The notes beneath the pieces are model-generated. The model saw nothing but the letters and a program-made list of their open reading frames with translations. It had not been told where the DNA came from and did not search any database. 64,000 bases of DNA from Halocatena salina (GTDB taxonomy: Archaea > Halobacteriota > Halobacteria > Halobacteriales > Haloarculaceae). The translations under genes were made by a program, and so were the position numbers. Numbering within the stretch: position 1 is the first letter of the stretch; each line of letters opens with the position of its first letter. Location: assembly GCF_023115355.1 (NCBI RefSeq), contig NZ_CP096022.1:248001-312000 (forward strand), given 5' to 3'. Below are positions 9,502-19,023 of the stretch, one piece after another.

Positions 9502-9918
9502 CTATACCTCTCTGACGACGATTTCCTTCATTCCGTTTTCGAGTGTGTCCTGTTCCAGTGCCACGAGGTCTTCCCTGGACGCATTGAGTGTTGCGACGTG
9601 ATTCCCTGCAAGCTCTCCTGCTGGACTCTTAAAACACGTCGGTCCACATGGAACGAGGATTTCCTGTTCGTTGCGATACCCTGGATAGAACAGGATGTCG
9701 CCGCGTGAAGGATAGACGGTGTGATTCTCACGAGGAATCTCCGGAAGGTCGATTTCATCGATGTTGATCCAGGTCGCGTGACCACTCCAGCGGACATGCA
9801 TGAGGTATGACTTGAGTGGAAGGAACTCCCGGAGTACTTCGATCGAACGCGGCGCATCGTCTTCGAGCAAATCTGCCGTAAATACGGTTCCCTCGATATC
9901 GAATTCGAGTTGACCCAT
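9502..9918 (-). CDS. DUF3830 (cyclophilin-like) protein
   Basis: This small cytoplasmic protein of 138 residues has the DUF3830 pattern: RWSGHATWI near residue 43, ENHTVYPSRGDILFYPG in the middle, and GELAGNHVATLN toward the end. The family adopts a cyclophilin-like fold and is found beside hydantoin, pyrimidine and amide catabolism genes, but its activity is not established. It is followed 160 bases later by the M20 amidohydrolase on the same strand, so a shared transcript is likely. A TATA element (ACATTTATTACC) lies about 25-30 bases upstream. Confidence 0.85.
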   Translation of the reverse strand: MGQLEFDIEGTVFTADLLEDDAPRSIEVLREFLPLKSYLMHVRWSGHATWINIDEIDLPEIPRENHTVYPSRGDILFYPGYRNEQEILVPCGPTCFKSPAGELAGNHVATLNASREDLVALEQDTLENGMKEIVVREV

Positions 9919-10072
9919 ATCTCCAGAGGCATTCCCTCAGGTAATAAATGTTTCGGTCATGGTTTTTCATAACAACTGAACACCTGCCAGTACTGTGTCC
10001 CTCGTCGCGTTCCCACCAGAACCGACCCGTCACTATCGATATTATCGGAAGAATTTGTCTCAATCAACAACA

Positions 10073-10080
10073 CTTTATGA
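10073..10080 (+). promoter_or_regulatory. TATA element of the malic enzyme gene
   Basis: CTTTATGA lies 22-29 bases before ATG 10102. Confidence 0.55.
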
Positions 10081-10101
10081 TTCCAAAGAACCCTACGTAG
10101 T

Positions 10102-12351
10102 ATGGGCATAGAAGAAGATTCACTTGAGTATCACCAGCAGGACCCCCCCGGAAAGATCGAGATGTCAACTACCAAATCGACGAGTACCCAGCACGATCTC
10201 TCACTCGCATATTCGCCAGGGGTCGCAGCGCCGTGTGAAGCGATCGCTGCTGCGACCGACGAGAGTTATTCATACACCGCCAAGGGGAACTTGGTTGGTG
10301 TAGTTTCGAACGGGTCAGCCGTACTCGGACTTGGCGACATCGGTGCACAAGCCTCAAAGCCAGTTATGGAAGGGAAAGGTGTTCTTTTCAAGCGCTTTGC
10401 TGATATCGATGTCTTCGATATTGAATTAGATCAGACCAAATCAGAGGATATTATCAAATCAGTACAAGCGATGGAACCCACGTTCGGGGGAATCAATCTC
10501 GAAGATATCTCATCTCCGAAGTGTTTCGAGATTGAGGAGCGACTGAGAGAATCGATGGACATCCCAGTGTTTCACGATGACCAACATGGAACAGCCATTA
10601 TCTCGGGGGCAGCGTTGCTCAATGCGGCAGCACTCGTTGAGAAGGACATTAGCGATATGCGGATCGTCTTCTCTGGAGCAGGCGCGAGTGCGATCGCAAC
10701 AGCCAGATTTTATATTTCTCTCGGGGCAAAAAAGGAGAACATCGTTATGTGTGATTCCTCTGGAATCATCACCCGAGCTCGGGTCGACCACGACGATTCC
10801 CTGAACGAATTCAAAGAGGAGTTCGCGCGTGATGTGCCCGACGGCGAGTTGGCAGATGCCATGAAGGGAACCGATGTGTTCGTCGGCCTTTCAGTTGGGG
10901 GGATCGTCTCCCAAGCGATGGTCCGGTCGATGGCTGACGATCCGATCATCTTTGCTATGGCCAACCCTGATCCGGAGATCGGCTATGAGGAGGCCAAAGC
11001 GGCCCGAGACGATACGGTCATCATGGCGACGGGACGGTCGGACGATCCCAACCAAGTCAATAACGTCCTCGGGTTCCCATTCATTTTCCGGGGAGCGTTA
11101 GACGTGCGTGCAACCGAGATTAATGAGGAAATGAAGGTGGCTGCAGCAGAATCACTCGCAAAATTAGCGCGTCGAGACGTTCCCGATGCAGTGGTGAAAG
11201 CATACGGTGATCGGCCACTTCAGTTCGGTCCCGAATACCTGATTCCGAAACCCGTAGATCCCCGCGTGCTCTTCGAAGTCGCTCCCGCTGTCGCCAGAGC
11301 TGCCGAAACAAGTGGGGTAGCCCGCAGACATCTCGACAGCAACACGTATGTCGAGGAACTCGAAGCTCGCCTCGGTAAATCCAGAGAGATGATGCGGGTG
11401 GTTCTGAACAAAGCGAAAACAGATCCCAAGCGTGTCGTACTAGTAGAAGGCGATGACGAGAAGATCATTCGGGCCGCCTACCAGATGGCTGATCAAGGAA
11501 TCGCGGAACCGATTCTTATCGGCAACTCCGGATCGATTTGGAACACCATGGAAACCCTGTCGCTGGATTTCGAACCTGAAATCGTCGATCCTGCCGAAGA
11601 TCAAGTTGGACCCTACGCAGAGAGGCTCTATGACCTTCGCAAACGCAAGGGTGTTACTCATCGTAAAGCGACCGAGCTGATCCAAAACAGGGACTTCTTG
11701 GGAAGCGTCATGCTCGAAATGGGAGATGTCGACGCTATGTTGACGGGTTTGACTCACGACTATCCGTCTGCTCTTAAACCCCCGCTCGAAATTATTGGTA
11801 CCGCTGCTGATGCGGAGTACGCGGCCGGTGTCTACATGCTAACGTTCAAAAATAAGGTCGTTTTCTGTGCTGATGCCACAGTTAATCGGGATCCGGACGG
11901 GAAAGCCCTCGCAGAGATCACGAAACACACCGCGACCCTCGCTCGGCGATTCAACGTCGACCCACGCGCTGCACTGCTGTCATACTCGAATTTCGGCTCT
12001 GTCGTCGACGAAAAGACCCGAACTGTACGAGACGCAGTCGAAATTCTCTCGAACGACCCGAGCGCGGATTTTACTATCGATGGAGAGATTCAGGCTGATG
12101 CGGCTGTCGTCAAAGAGATGCTGACTGATGAATACGAGTTCTCAGAACTCGACCGTCCGGCGAATGTGCTTATATTCCCGAATCTGGAATCCGGGAATAT
12201 CTCCTATAAGCTTCTCCAGCAACTCGGGGACGCAAAAGCCATTGGGCCGATACTAGTTGGCATGGACAAACCCGTTCACATTCTCCAGCGCGGTGATGAA
12301 GTCAAGGATATCGTCCATCTCGCAGGCATTGCGGTCGTTGATTCGCAGTAA
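10102..12351 (+). CDS. maeB: NADP-malic enzyme with C-terminal phosphotransacetylase domain
   Basis: This 749-residue hybrid enzyme decarboxylates malate oxidatively to pyruvate. Residues 1-410 are malic enzyme, with [28 protein letters not shown], the metal-site segment [12 protein letters not shown] and the dinucleotide motif [14 protein letters not shown]. From about residue 430 a phosphotransacetylase-like domain follows ([24 protein letters not shown] onward). In known hybrids this second domain is not catalytic but senses acetyl-CoA. With malate synthase 9 kb away it would drain malate made from glyoxylate to pyruvate. It is divergent from the DUF3830 gene. Confidence 0.95.
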   Translation: MGIEEDSLEYHQQDPPGKIEMSTTKSTSTQHDLSLAYSPGVAAPCEAIAAATDESYSYTAKGNLVGVVSNGSAVLGLGDIGAQASKPVMEGKGVLFKRFADIDVFDIELDQTKSEDIIKSVQAMEPTFGGINLEDISSPKCFEIEERLRESMDIPVFHDDQHGTAIISGAALLNAAALVEKDISDMRIVFSGAGASAIATARFYISLGAKKENIVMCDSSGIITRARVDHDDSLNEFKEEFARDVPDGELADAMKGTDVFVGLSVGGIVSQAMVRSMADDPIIFAMANPDPEIGYEEAKAARDDTVIMATGRSDDPNQVNNVLGFPFIFRGALDVRATEINEEMKVAAAESLAKLARRDVPDAVVKAYGDRPLQFGPEYLIPKPVDPRVLFEVAPAVARAAETSGVARRHLDSNTYVEELEARLGKSREMMRVVLNKAKTDPKRVVLVEGDDEKIIRAAYQMADQGIAEPILIGNSGSIWNTMETLSLDFEPEIVDPAEDQVGPYAERLYDLRKRKGVTHRKATELIQNRDFLGSVMLEMGDVDAMLTGLTHDYPSALKPPLEIIGTAADAEYAAGVYMLTFKNKVVFCADATVNRDPDGKALAEITKHTATLARRFNVDPRAALLSYSNFGSVVDEKTRTVRDAVEILSNDPSADFTIDGEIQADAAVVKEMLTDEYEFSELDRPANVLIFPNLESGNISYKLLQQLGDAKAIGPILVGMDKPVHILQRGDEVKDIVHLAGIAVVDSQ

Positions 12352-12443
12352 AGACGGATCCAAAAATTGATTTCTATTTCTTGAATTTATATCTGTATGT
12401 GATCATTTGAATAGATATACATAATATATTATTTCCCTAGAAA

Positions 12444-12452
12444 CATTTATAG
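12444..12452 (+). promoter_or_regulatory. TATA element of the ThDP enzyme gene
   Basis: CATTTATAG lies 30-38 bases upstream of ATG 12482. Confidence 0.5.
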
Positions 12453-12481
12453 ATATTGAATTCCAAGGAATCGTTCATAGC

Positions 12482-14092
12482 ATGAATGTAACAGACAGTA
12501 TTGCCCATATCTTAGCAGAAGAGGGCGTCGAACACCTGATCGGTTTCCCAAGTAATCCTCTTTTCGACGATAACGCTGCTGAGAAGGCAGGTATTCGGCC
12601 AATAGTCGTTCGACAGGAACGGACCGGTGCGCACATGCTCGACGGGATCGCCCGCGTCACATCGGGAGACCAAGTCGAGGCATTTGCCTGTCAACACGGT
12701 CCCGGGACCGAGAATTCGATTGGAGGACTTGCGCAAGCGTACGTCGAATCAGCACCGATGGTTGCGTTCCCAGCAGGTTACTCCCGTGCGAAGACCAACA
12801 CCGATCCGAAATTCAGTTCGCTCATAAACTACCAGCACGTTACTAAAACGACCGAGCAGCTGACCGATCCCGATGCGGTCGACGAAACAGTACGGCGAGC
12901 GTTTCAGGCAGCACGCAATGGGCGACAACGCCCCGGGCTCGTTGAGATACCGAAAGACGTTTTCGACGAAGAAATCGGTGAAATCGAGTACTCGCCCACA
13001 ACTTCGACGCGAACTGCTCCCGATCCGGATGGTGTCCCTGAGATCGCCGAAGTGCTTCTCGAGGCCGAACGACCGGTCATCAACGCTGGTCAGGGGGTTC
13101 ATTACGCGAAAGGCTGGGAGCCGCTGAAGGAAGTCGCGGAGCTCTTGGAAGCACCGGTAGCTACCACCCTCAACGGCAAAAGCGCGTTCCCAGAGGACCA
13201 TCCGCTCTCCCTAGGGGCTGGAAGCAAGAGCGAACCCCGCGAACTTAACCACTTTCTCGAACAGTCGGACGTGATCTTCGGTATCGGTTGTAGCTTCACC
13301 AAGACAGCCTACGGTATCACTGTGCCGGAGGGGAAGACAGTTATCCATTCGACGCTGGACGCAGGTGATATCGACAAGGACGTCAAATCTGATTACGCTC
13401 TGGTTGGGGACGCCAAGCTGACCCTCGAAGCACTCAGAGACGAAATCGCCGATCAGCTCGATGGCGAACCACGGGGTCGCCTAGCTGAGGTAGAAGCGGA
13501 AATCTCATCGATTCACGAAGAATGGGTCGAGGACTGGCGACCGAAACTCACCTCAGATGAGACACCCATCAACCCCTACCGGGTCGTCCACGAACTTGAC
13601 CGGACCATCGAGAAGGAGAGTATCATCGCGACCGCCGACGCCGGTAATGCGCGTGACTTCATGGCCCCGTTCTTCGAAGTGACCGAGCCACTCTCTTACG
13701 TCGGCTGGGGAAAGACCACGCAGCTCGGCTACGGACTCGGACTCATGATGGGTGCGAAGCTCGCCCATCCCGAGAAAGTCTGCGTCCATGTCATGGGCGA
13801 CGGTGCGATCGGCATGACAGGGATGGACTTCGAAACAGCTGTCCGCGAGGACATCCCTGTCCTGGAAATAGTGCTGAATAACTTCGAGATGGCGAGTTAT
13901 GACACGCCGTTCTCCGGGCATTACGCCGATTTCGCCGAGTCGATGGGTGGCTACGGCGAACGGATCGAAGATCCCAACGAGGTTGCCCCAGCTATCCAAC
14001 GCGGCGTCACGGAAACTGAGGAAGGGACGCCGGTCTTATTGGAGTTTCTCACAGCCAAAGAAACGTCCCTCTCCCGGCCCGATCTCGCGTGA
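12482..14092 (+). CDS. Thiamine-diphosphate enzyme, acetolactate synthase-like large chain
   Basis: This protein of 536 residues has the three-domain ThDP layout: an N-terminal pyrimidine-binding domain with the catalytic Glu46 in VVRQERTGAHMLDG, a central domain, and a C-terminal cofactor domain with MGDGAIGMTGMD near residue 440 and the paired Asn of VLNN about 25 residues later. Glyoxylate carboligase has Val in place of the Glu, so this is probably not Gcl despite the glyoxylate context. It could be a decarboxylase or a carboligase of 2-keto acids. It follows the malic enzyme, which makes pyruvate, 130 bases downstream with its own TATA. The substrate is unassigned. Confidence 0.82.
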   Translation: MNVTDSIAHILAEEGVEHLIGFPSNPLFDDNAAEKAGIRPIVVRQERTGAHMLDGIARVTSGDQVEAFACQHGPGTENSIGGLAQAYVESAPMVAFPAGYSRAKTNTDPKFSSLINYQHVTKTTEQLTDPDAVDETVRRAFQAARNGRQRPGLVEIPKDVFDEEIGEIEYSPTTSTRTAPDPDGVPEIAEVLLEAERPVINAGQGVHYAKGWEPLKEVAELLEAPVATTLNGKSAFPEDHPLSLGAGSKSEPRELNHFLEQSDVIFGIGCSFTKTAYGITVPEGKTVIHSTLDAGDIDKDVKSDYALVGDAKLTLEALRDEIADQLDGEPRGRLAEVEAEISSIHEEWVEDWRPKLTSDETPINPYRVVHELDRTIEKESIIATADAGNARDFMAPFFEVTEPLSYVGWGKTTQLGYGLGLMMGAKLAHPEKVCVHVMGDGAIGMTGMDFETAVREDIPVLEIVLNNFEMASYDTPFSGHYADFAESMGGYGERIEDPNEVAPAIQRGVTETEEGTPVLLEFLTAKETSLSRPDLA

Positions 14093-14201
14093 TGGGTGGA
14101 CGACCTACAGTATAATATAAACCCATCTCTCCTTCGTGTGCTGTGAACTATCGAGGTCGTGGACAAGCACATAGAACAGCTGTACTCGCTAGCGAGACGC
14201 G

Positions 14202-15584
14202 TTACACACTCCAATCGGGGATATCACGCTCAATGAATCGTCCGTGGCCACGTTCTCCCACGACTTCGTCATCTACTGCTACGATTTTACCCCGAACCAA
14301 TGTTGTCGTCACGGTGCCTGTCACCTCACGGTTTTCGTAGATCGAATAATCCGCCTTCGAAACGTTGTCTGCAGAAGTTATGGTGTGCGTCTTTTCGGGG
14401 TCGAACAGCACGATATCCGCATCCGTACCGGGATCGAGTGTTCCTTTGTTCGAAAGACCGAACGTCTTCGCAGGATTTGTAGACATGACGCGAACCAAGA
14501 ACGGATAAGAATACCCACGATTGTTCACTGCTTCATCGTGGAAAACGGGCAAACTGACCTGTAACCCATTCGACCCAAACGGATCCTCCCACCACGGCCG
14601 ATCTTGTTTGATAGCTGCTTTCTGTGCAACGTGATCGGTCGAGACAACACTCAATACGTCCTCTTTCAGGTATTCGAACATCGCATCATTGTCGTCATTC
14701 GAACGAAGAGGGGGTGCTATCTTCGGAAGGTTTCCTTGGGTTTCGTGAGCTGACTCGGTCAGCACAGTGTAATGGGTACACGTTTCACCTCGGACCCGGC
14801 TTCCATCGTTTCGATGGTGGTCAATCGCTGCTGCAGCCCTTCGGCAACTGGTGTGAAGCCCGTAGTACTTTGCCCCGGATTCGTTTGCGATTCGTAGTGC
14901 ATCGTCTGCCGCCATCGCTTCGGCACATTCCGGTCGTGACCCGGGATACTGCACGGGATCGTCCTCGCCAGCAGTTCGTAGTTCCGACGTCAGCGCACTA
15001 CAGACCGAATCATCCTCGGTGTGCATCACGCCAACAGCACCGAGGTCACTAAGACGATCGAAGATCTTGTACAGAAACCCATTCGAGAGACCGAAATCGT
15101 ACGTTGTATACATCTTAAACGACGTGATCCCCGCATCAACGAGTTCTTCTAACTCTTCGAACAGGCCATCGTCCTCTCTGAGAATCCCCCCGTGCAAAGA
15201 ATAGTCGATGAGTGCCTCGCGTTCATTTTCTCGTTTGCGGGCAAGTCCATCAAGGAGTGAGCCGTCTTTATTCCACGGGCTTCCCTCGCTGACGTACGGT
15301 TGCCACGCGAAATCGATAACAGTCGTCACCCCTCCGAGTGCAGCTGCACTCGTTGCCGTCGCGTAGGAGTCGATGGAGACGTGATCATCGATGTGTACGT
15401 GCGGATCAACGATGCCGGGCATCACCAACTGCCCGGAAGCATCGATAGTCCGATCGGCATCTGGAAGTGACCGTTCTGTTCCTACACCAATAATTGTGCC
15501 TTCGTCGATCGCAATGCTGGCATCAAACATGGTTGTTGCTGTGACGACAGTCCCACCAGTGATGATCGTATCGACAGCCATCAT
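14202..15584 (-). CDS. D-hydantoinase/dihydropyrimidinase-type amidohydrolase
   Basis: This cyclic amidohydrolase of 460 residues has a complete binuclear metal site: His62 and His64 in DPHVHID, the carboxylated Lys157 in SFKMYT, His188 in VMHTED, His243 in GLHTSC and Asp316 in STDHVAQ. The GGVTTVIDF segment is typical of hydantoinase/dihydropyrimidinase rather than classic allantoinase. It would open a five- or six-membered cyclic amide to an N-carbamoyl acid, the substrate of the M20 enzyme at 8073-9341. ATG 15584 and 15581 are adjacent alternatives, with a TATA at 15601-15614. An IclR gene lies directly upstream on the same strand. Confidence 0.92.
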   Translation of the reverse strand: MMAVDTIITGGTVVTATTMFDASIAIDEGTIIGVGTERSLPDADRTIDASGQLVMPGIVDPHVHIDDHVSIDSYATATSAAALGGVTTVIDFAWQPYVSEGSPWNKDGSLLDGLARKRENEREALIDYSLHGGILREDDGLFEELEELVDAGITSFKMYTTYDFGLSNGFLYKIFDRLSDLGAVGVMHTEDDSVCSALTSELRTAGEDDPVQYPGSRPECAEAMAADDALRIANESGAKYYGLHTSCRRAAAAIDHHRNDGSRVRGETCTHYTVLTESAHETQGNLPKIAPPLRSNDDNDAMFEYLKEDVLSVVSTDHVAQKAAIKQDRPWWEDPFGSNGLQVSLPVFHDEAVNNRGYSYPFLVRVMSTNPAKTFGLSNKGTLDPGTDADIVLFDPEKTHTITSADNVSKADYSIYENREVTGTVTTTLVRGKIVAVDDEVVGERGHGRFIERDIPDWSV

Positions 15585-15600
15585 ACGACAATCTTTATCG

Positions 15601-15614
15601 GCAGTATTATATGT
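15601..15614 (-). promoter_or_regulatory. TATA element of the hydantoinase gene
   Basis: On the minus strand this is ACATATAATACTGC, 17-33 bases upstream of the two possible ATG codons. It lies between the hydantoinase and the IclR gene, so the hydantoinase probably has its own promoter. Confidence 0.55.
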
Positions 15615-15693
15615 TATGGTCGAGGTGGATTCTGAACGATTACATATTGACCCATCCAGTCGGTTCAGGGGATTCGGAACTTACATCGAACGT

Positions 15694-16500
15694 CTATGAC
15701 CCGTTCAAACCGTTCCTACCGTTCAGTACAGATTCTACAGATTCGATCGCGTCCACCAACGTCGATACCGATGTATTTAGTTCAGAACCTGATAGTTCGA
15801 ATCTATACGCTGGCCCTCCGATCGAAAGGGCACCGACGACAGTGTTTTGTGGTCCGTTGACCGAAGCTGCAATCGCATGGTAGCCCCGCTCTAGCTCCTC
15901 ATCGTTCGTCGCATATCCTTGTTCCCGGATTCGCTCTAGTTCATCGAATAGCTCTTCTGGGTCGGTTATCGTGTTTTCCGTCGTCGCAGAAAGACCATAG
16001 CGATCGATGATCCGCTCGACTAGCTCGTCATCGTATTCAGCAAGAATTGCTTTGCCAGGTGCTGAGTTGTGCATGTCGTATTTGCTTCCGACGGTGAGGA
16101 ACTGACTACCGGCCTCCGGATTGGATGGGTTTGCATCACCCATGACGTATTCGATCGTGTACATCTGTCCATTCTCCTCGACAGCGAAGTACACTTCTTC
16201 GTTCGTCGACTCTGCGAGACGGTAGACTTGAATCTTGATAGGCTTGTACAACTGCTTCCTGTTTCGTGCATGCTCTCCGAACTCCAAACACCGCAACCCG
16301 ATGTGATATCGTCGCTGTTCTCGGACAAGGAGTCCTTCCTCTACTAGCGTTGCCAGATGGTTGTGGACGGTACTTTTAGCCCGGCCGAGTTCCTCCGCGA
16401 GGTCGGAGAGTGTCGCGCCCTCCATCTCTCGAACGTGTTCAAGGATTCGAATCGACGTCTGAGTCGTTGTAACCGTTCTAGCCTTGTTCGTATCCATCAT
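15694..16500 (-). CDS. IclR-family transcription regulator 2
   Basis: The 268-residue regulator has an N-terminal winged helix-turn-helix (GATLSDLAEELGRAKSTVHN) and a C-terminal IclR effector domain containing APGKAILAEYDDE and ALSIGGPAYRFE. It differs more from the other two IclR proteins here than they do from each other. Two adjacent ATG codons (16500, 16497) are possible. A clear TATA (ATATTTAAATAG, 16521-16532) precedes them. It lies 110 bases upstream of the hydantoinase on the same strand, its most likely target. E. coli AllR, an allantoin-pathway repressor, belongs to the same family; a like role here is inference. Confidence 0.93.
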   Translation of the reverse strand: MMDTNKARTVTTTQTSIRILEHVREMEGATLSDLAEELGRAKSTVHNHLATLVEEGLLVREQRRYHIGLRCLEFGEHARNRKQLYKPIKIQVYRLAESTNEEVYFAVEENGQMYTIEYVMGDANPSNPEAGSQFLTVGSKYDMHNSAPGKAILAEYDDELVERIIDRYGLSATTENTITDPEELFDELERIREQGYATNDEELERGYHAIAASVNGPQNTVVGALSIGGPAYRFELSGSELNTSVSTLVDAIESVESVLNGRNGLNGS

Positions 16501-17077
16501 TGGCGTAATGAGAACTGATACTATTTAAATATTCGGTATATGTGAACAGCCACCTGGTACTGACTGATCACACGATGGGGATACCGGATAGTTACCCATC
16601 TCTTCGGCCAGAGACGAATCCGAAACACTGGATGAAGCGTGTGAATCCCTGAGCAAACAGGGCTGGACAGGAAAGTCAGATCTACATATATTGCGTGTTA
16701 CAGCGTCAGAGATGACTCCGTGCGACCATTATAACACATTCACGTCCGAAGATCATTCACATATCGTGAATTCATTCTCTTTACTACATATCCATATCCA
16801 TCATAACATTTTATTTCACTAACTTGCAGAAAAATATTAGATATATTATCAAGATATTGGATATGGATACCCAGTCGTTCTATATGACTTGAACGATTGG
16901 TTTGTCGGCCGGCCCTGAGTTCGGAATATGCGAACAACCATCATTATATTATAATTATATCTACTCTGTCTTGATCTACGATGCAGTCGATGAGAAGTAC
17001 GAACAGGATGCTAGACGGCATCATCTTATCTCTACTTGATACCACTGAGCTATATCGTACAGCGGCTCGCAGATGCA

Positions 17078-17097
17078 TTACATACGTACTTTTGTAA
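17078..17097. repeat. Dispersed palindrome, copy 2
   Basis: TTACA-TAC-GTAC-TTT-TGTAA, an exact match to the consensus, flanked by A before and C after. Its centre is 51 bases from that of copy 3. Confidence 0.8.
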
Positions 17098-17128
17098 CCC
17101 GCACAGCGGGTAGCGAGTCGAAGATGTA

Positions 17129-17148
17129 TTACACACGTACTCTTGTAA
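17129..17148. repeat. Dispersed palindrome, copy 3
   Basis: TTACA-CAC-GTAC-TCT-TGTAA, an exact match, flanked by A and C. It shares flanking AGATG(C/T)A text with copy 2, so the pair arose by local duplication. Confidence 0.8.
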
Positions 17149-17360
17149 CGGGAACACTCGATGACCGAGTGAACAAGTACGATTTACGGCCGACTAATTA
17201 GATTCACTGGATCACATTAGACTAGCAGAATATAATTTAGTATAATAATTATATATCTATTATATGTTATATAAGATTAGAGAGATAATAGATCAAAGTG
17301 TATACAGCATTTTGGGAACCACGATATCTCTTGAGACAGCTCTATGAAACATAATCTATA

Positions 17361-17399
17361 TGGTATCAGGACTGTCCTCTCGTTGACGAGAGGATACCA
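17361..17399. repeat. Inverted repeat with 13-base arms and an 8-base bulge
   Basis: The right arm CGAGAGGATACCA is complementary to TGGTAT plus CCTCTCG on the left, around a TTGA loop. The left arm is interrupted by eight extra bases (CAGGACTG or an equivalent register). It could be an RNA hairpin, a terminator-like structure or a protein site. Confidence 0.55.
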
Positions 17400-17637
17400 A
17401 ATACCCTCATTTCCTACTTCCCCACTACAGAAATAGAGGTGATTAGAATTATAATAATATTATATAATGAATAAACTACATTCTATCTGGGCCAGATAGA
17501 TGCTACAATAGATTGAGATAATGGTTAATGAAGAAACGTCGTATTTTGTCACGTTTTCATGAAAAGTCAGGTGCACTGATGGCGGAGGATTGATCATATA
17601 GAATATATGAATTCAAGGCAAAGGCTAATACGTATTA

Positions 17638-19023
17638 ATGACCTATCATTCACTGATGACTGTCTCGTCAGACGATAGCGTATCTCAGGGCTTTTTCGCC
17701 TATTACCGAGCGTATGCTCGTTCTGGGATACACGCAGCAAGCGCAGCAGCACTGACTGCACTGATCGGGCTTGCCAGTTACACCGACAACAACGGATACA
17801 TTCTGCTGGCGATCACAGTCTACGTGGTCCCGCCAATATTTCTGTACCTCACTGCGGAGGGGGAGAACGTGCCCTCTGTTGTGGGCGACGAAACCGCCGA
17901 TAGCGACAAACTCAAACACAGTGATAGAGATGGAATGGAGATCGATCGCTACGACGACTCTGCTGTGAGTGGTAAATCAGCGACCCGAGCAATCAACGCG
18001 ACAGATGCTGACGATACCACCACGAGAGTGGGGGAACGCTCGCGAAACGATACGGGTGAAGATACGGTAGTAGCCGATTTCGTCACCTCAAAAACAGTTG
18101 GTAGCGAACACGACGCTAGCAGTCAGCGCAACATCGACTCCGAGATCGAACACGACTGGATCGAGGCCGAGACGCCAACTGAAGAGACGCTCCTTGATGT
18201 CGTTTCCACCAACAACGGCGCGTATGCAGTTGGCGAGGGCGGTGTCGTCCTCACCACTGCGGGCGAGGAGTGGTCGATCGCGCTCGAACGCGGTCCCACA
18301 GCGAATTCGAACACCCTTCGTGGTATCGACGCCACTACGGATGGCAAAACAGTGTGGTTCACTGGTGACAGCGGCGTACTCGGACGTTATGAAGACGGAC
18401 GACTTACCGACCACTCCGCGCCCCGAGATCAGACGAGCACGTGGGAAGACATCGCCGTCACTGGTGCGACTGGTAACGAGCGGATTCACCTCGTCAACGG
18501 CTCTGGCGAACTCCTCAGTGGTTCATTCGAAAGCGGGAACGTCTCGTGGGGTAACATCAAACAACCGGGCAGCGGGTCAAGCATTTCGAACATCACGTTT
18601 GTTGATAGCGACCACGGGCATATTTGTGACACCAACCAATGCGTCTACGAGACGACCGATAGCGGCGAGAGCTACAAAAGGATCGGTATCGAAGACGCAA
18701 ACGCCACATTCACCGGCGTCGGAGCCACTGGTTCGATGGTAGCCGTTGCTAGCGACGATGGTTCGGTGTTCCGCTACGACGATGCTGTCTGGACGCGGCT
18801 TCACGTCGGTAACGCGCTTTTTGCTATCGATCTTATCGAAGAAACAGGCCTCACGACGGGAGACGGTGGGACAGTTTACGAGCTCACTGAGGATGGTTGG
18901 AAGACAGTCGAAACACCGACCGATGCCGACTTATACGGGATCGATATCGGGGCTGACGACAGCACACCGTCCCTTGATGTCGCAGCCGGAACCGATGGGA
19001 CGGTTATCGAACGCCATCGATAG
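17638..19023 (+). CDS. Membrane-anchored beta-propeller (BNR/Ycf48-like) protein
   Basis: This 461-residue protein starts with two hydrophobic helices (about residues 30-50 and 55-73), then a polar, acidic linker to about residue 175. From there it has repeated WD/BNR-like blades (for example VVSTNNGAYAVGEGGVVLTT, TTDGKTVWFTGDSGVLGRY, TTDSGESYKRIGIED). The blade pattern matches the Ycf48-like/photosynthesis-assembly-factor fold seen in haloarchaeal proteins of unknown role. ATG 17638 is chosen from the TATA at about 17596-17610; ATG 17656 is possible. It stands alone on the plus strand. Whether the propeller faces outward is not decided by sequence. Confidence 0.75.
   Translation: MTYHSLMTVSSDDSVSQGFFAYYRAYARSGIHAASAAALTALIGLASYTDNNGYILLAITVYVVPPIFLYLTAEGENVPSVVGDETADSDKLKHSDRDGMEIDRYDDSAVSGKSATRAINATDADDTTTRVGERSRNDTGEDTVVADFVTSKTVGSEHDASSQRNIDSEIEHDWIEAETPTEETLLDVVSTNNGAYAVGEGGVVLTTAGEEWSIALERGPTANSNTLRGIDATTDGKTVWFTGDSGVLGRYEDGRLTDHSAPRDQTSTWEDIAVTGATGNERIHLVNGSGELLSGSFESGNVSWGNIKQPGSGSSISNITFVDSDHGHICDTNQCVYETTDSGESYKRIGIEDANATFTGVGATGSMVAVASDDGSVFRYDDAVWTRLHVGNALFAIDLIEETGLTTGDGGTVYELTEDGWKTVETPTDADLYGIDIGADDSTPSLDVAAGTDGTVIERHR

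Larger units (their letters stand above)
16501..17637. other. 1.1-kb AT-rich gene-free region with tandem palindromes and a hairpin
   Basis: No coding frame here has a recognisable product. The stretch holds two copies of the dispersed palindrome within a partial tandem duplication (about 17059-17151) and a strong interrupted hairpin at 17361-17399. A TATA-rich segment (about 17596-17610) probably serves the downstream beta-propeller gene. It could hold a non-coding RNA or serve as a regulatory hub; neither is proven. Confidence 0.5.
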
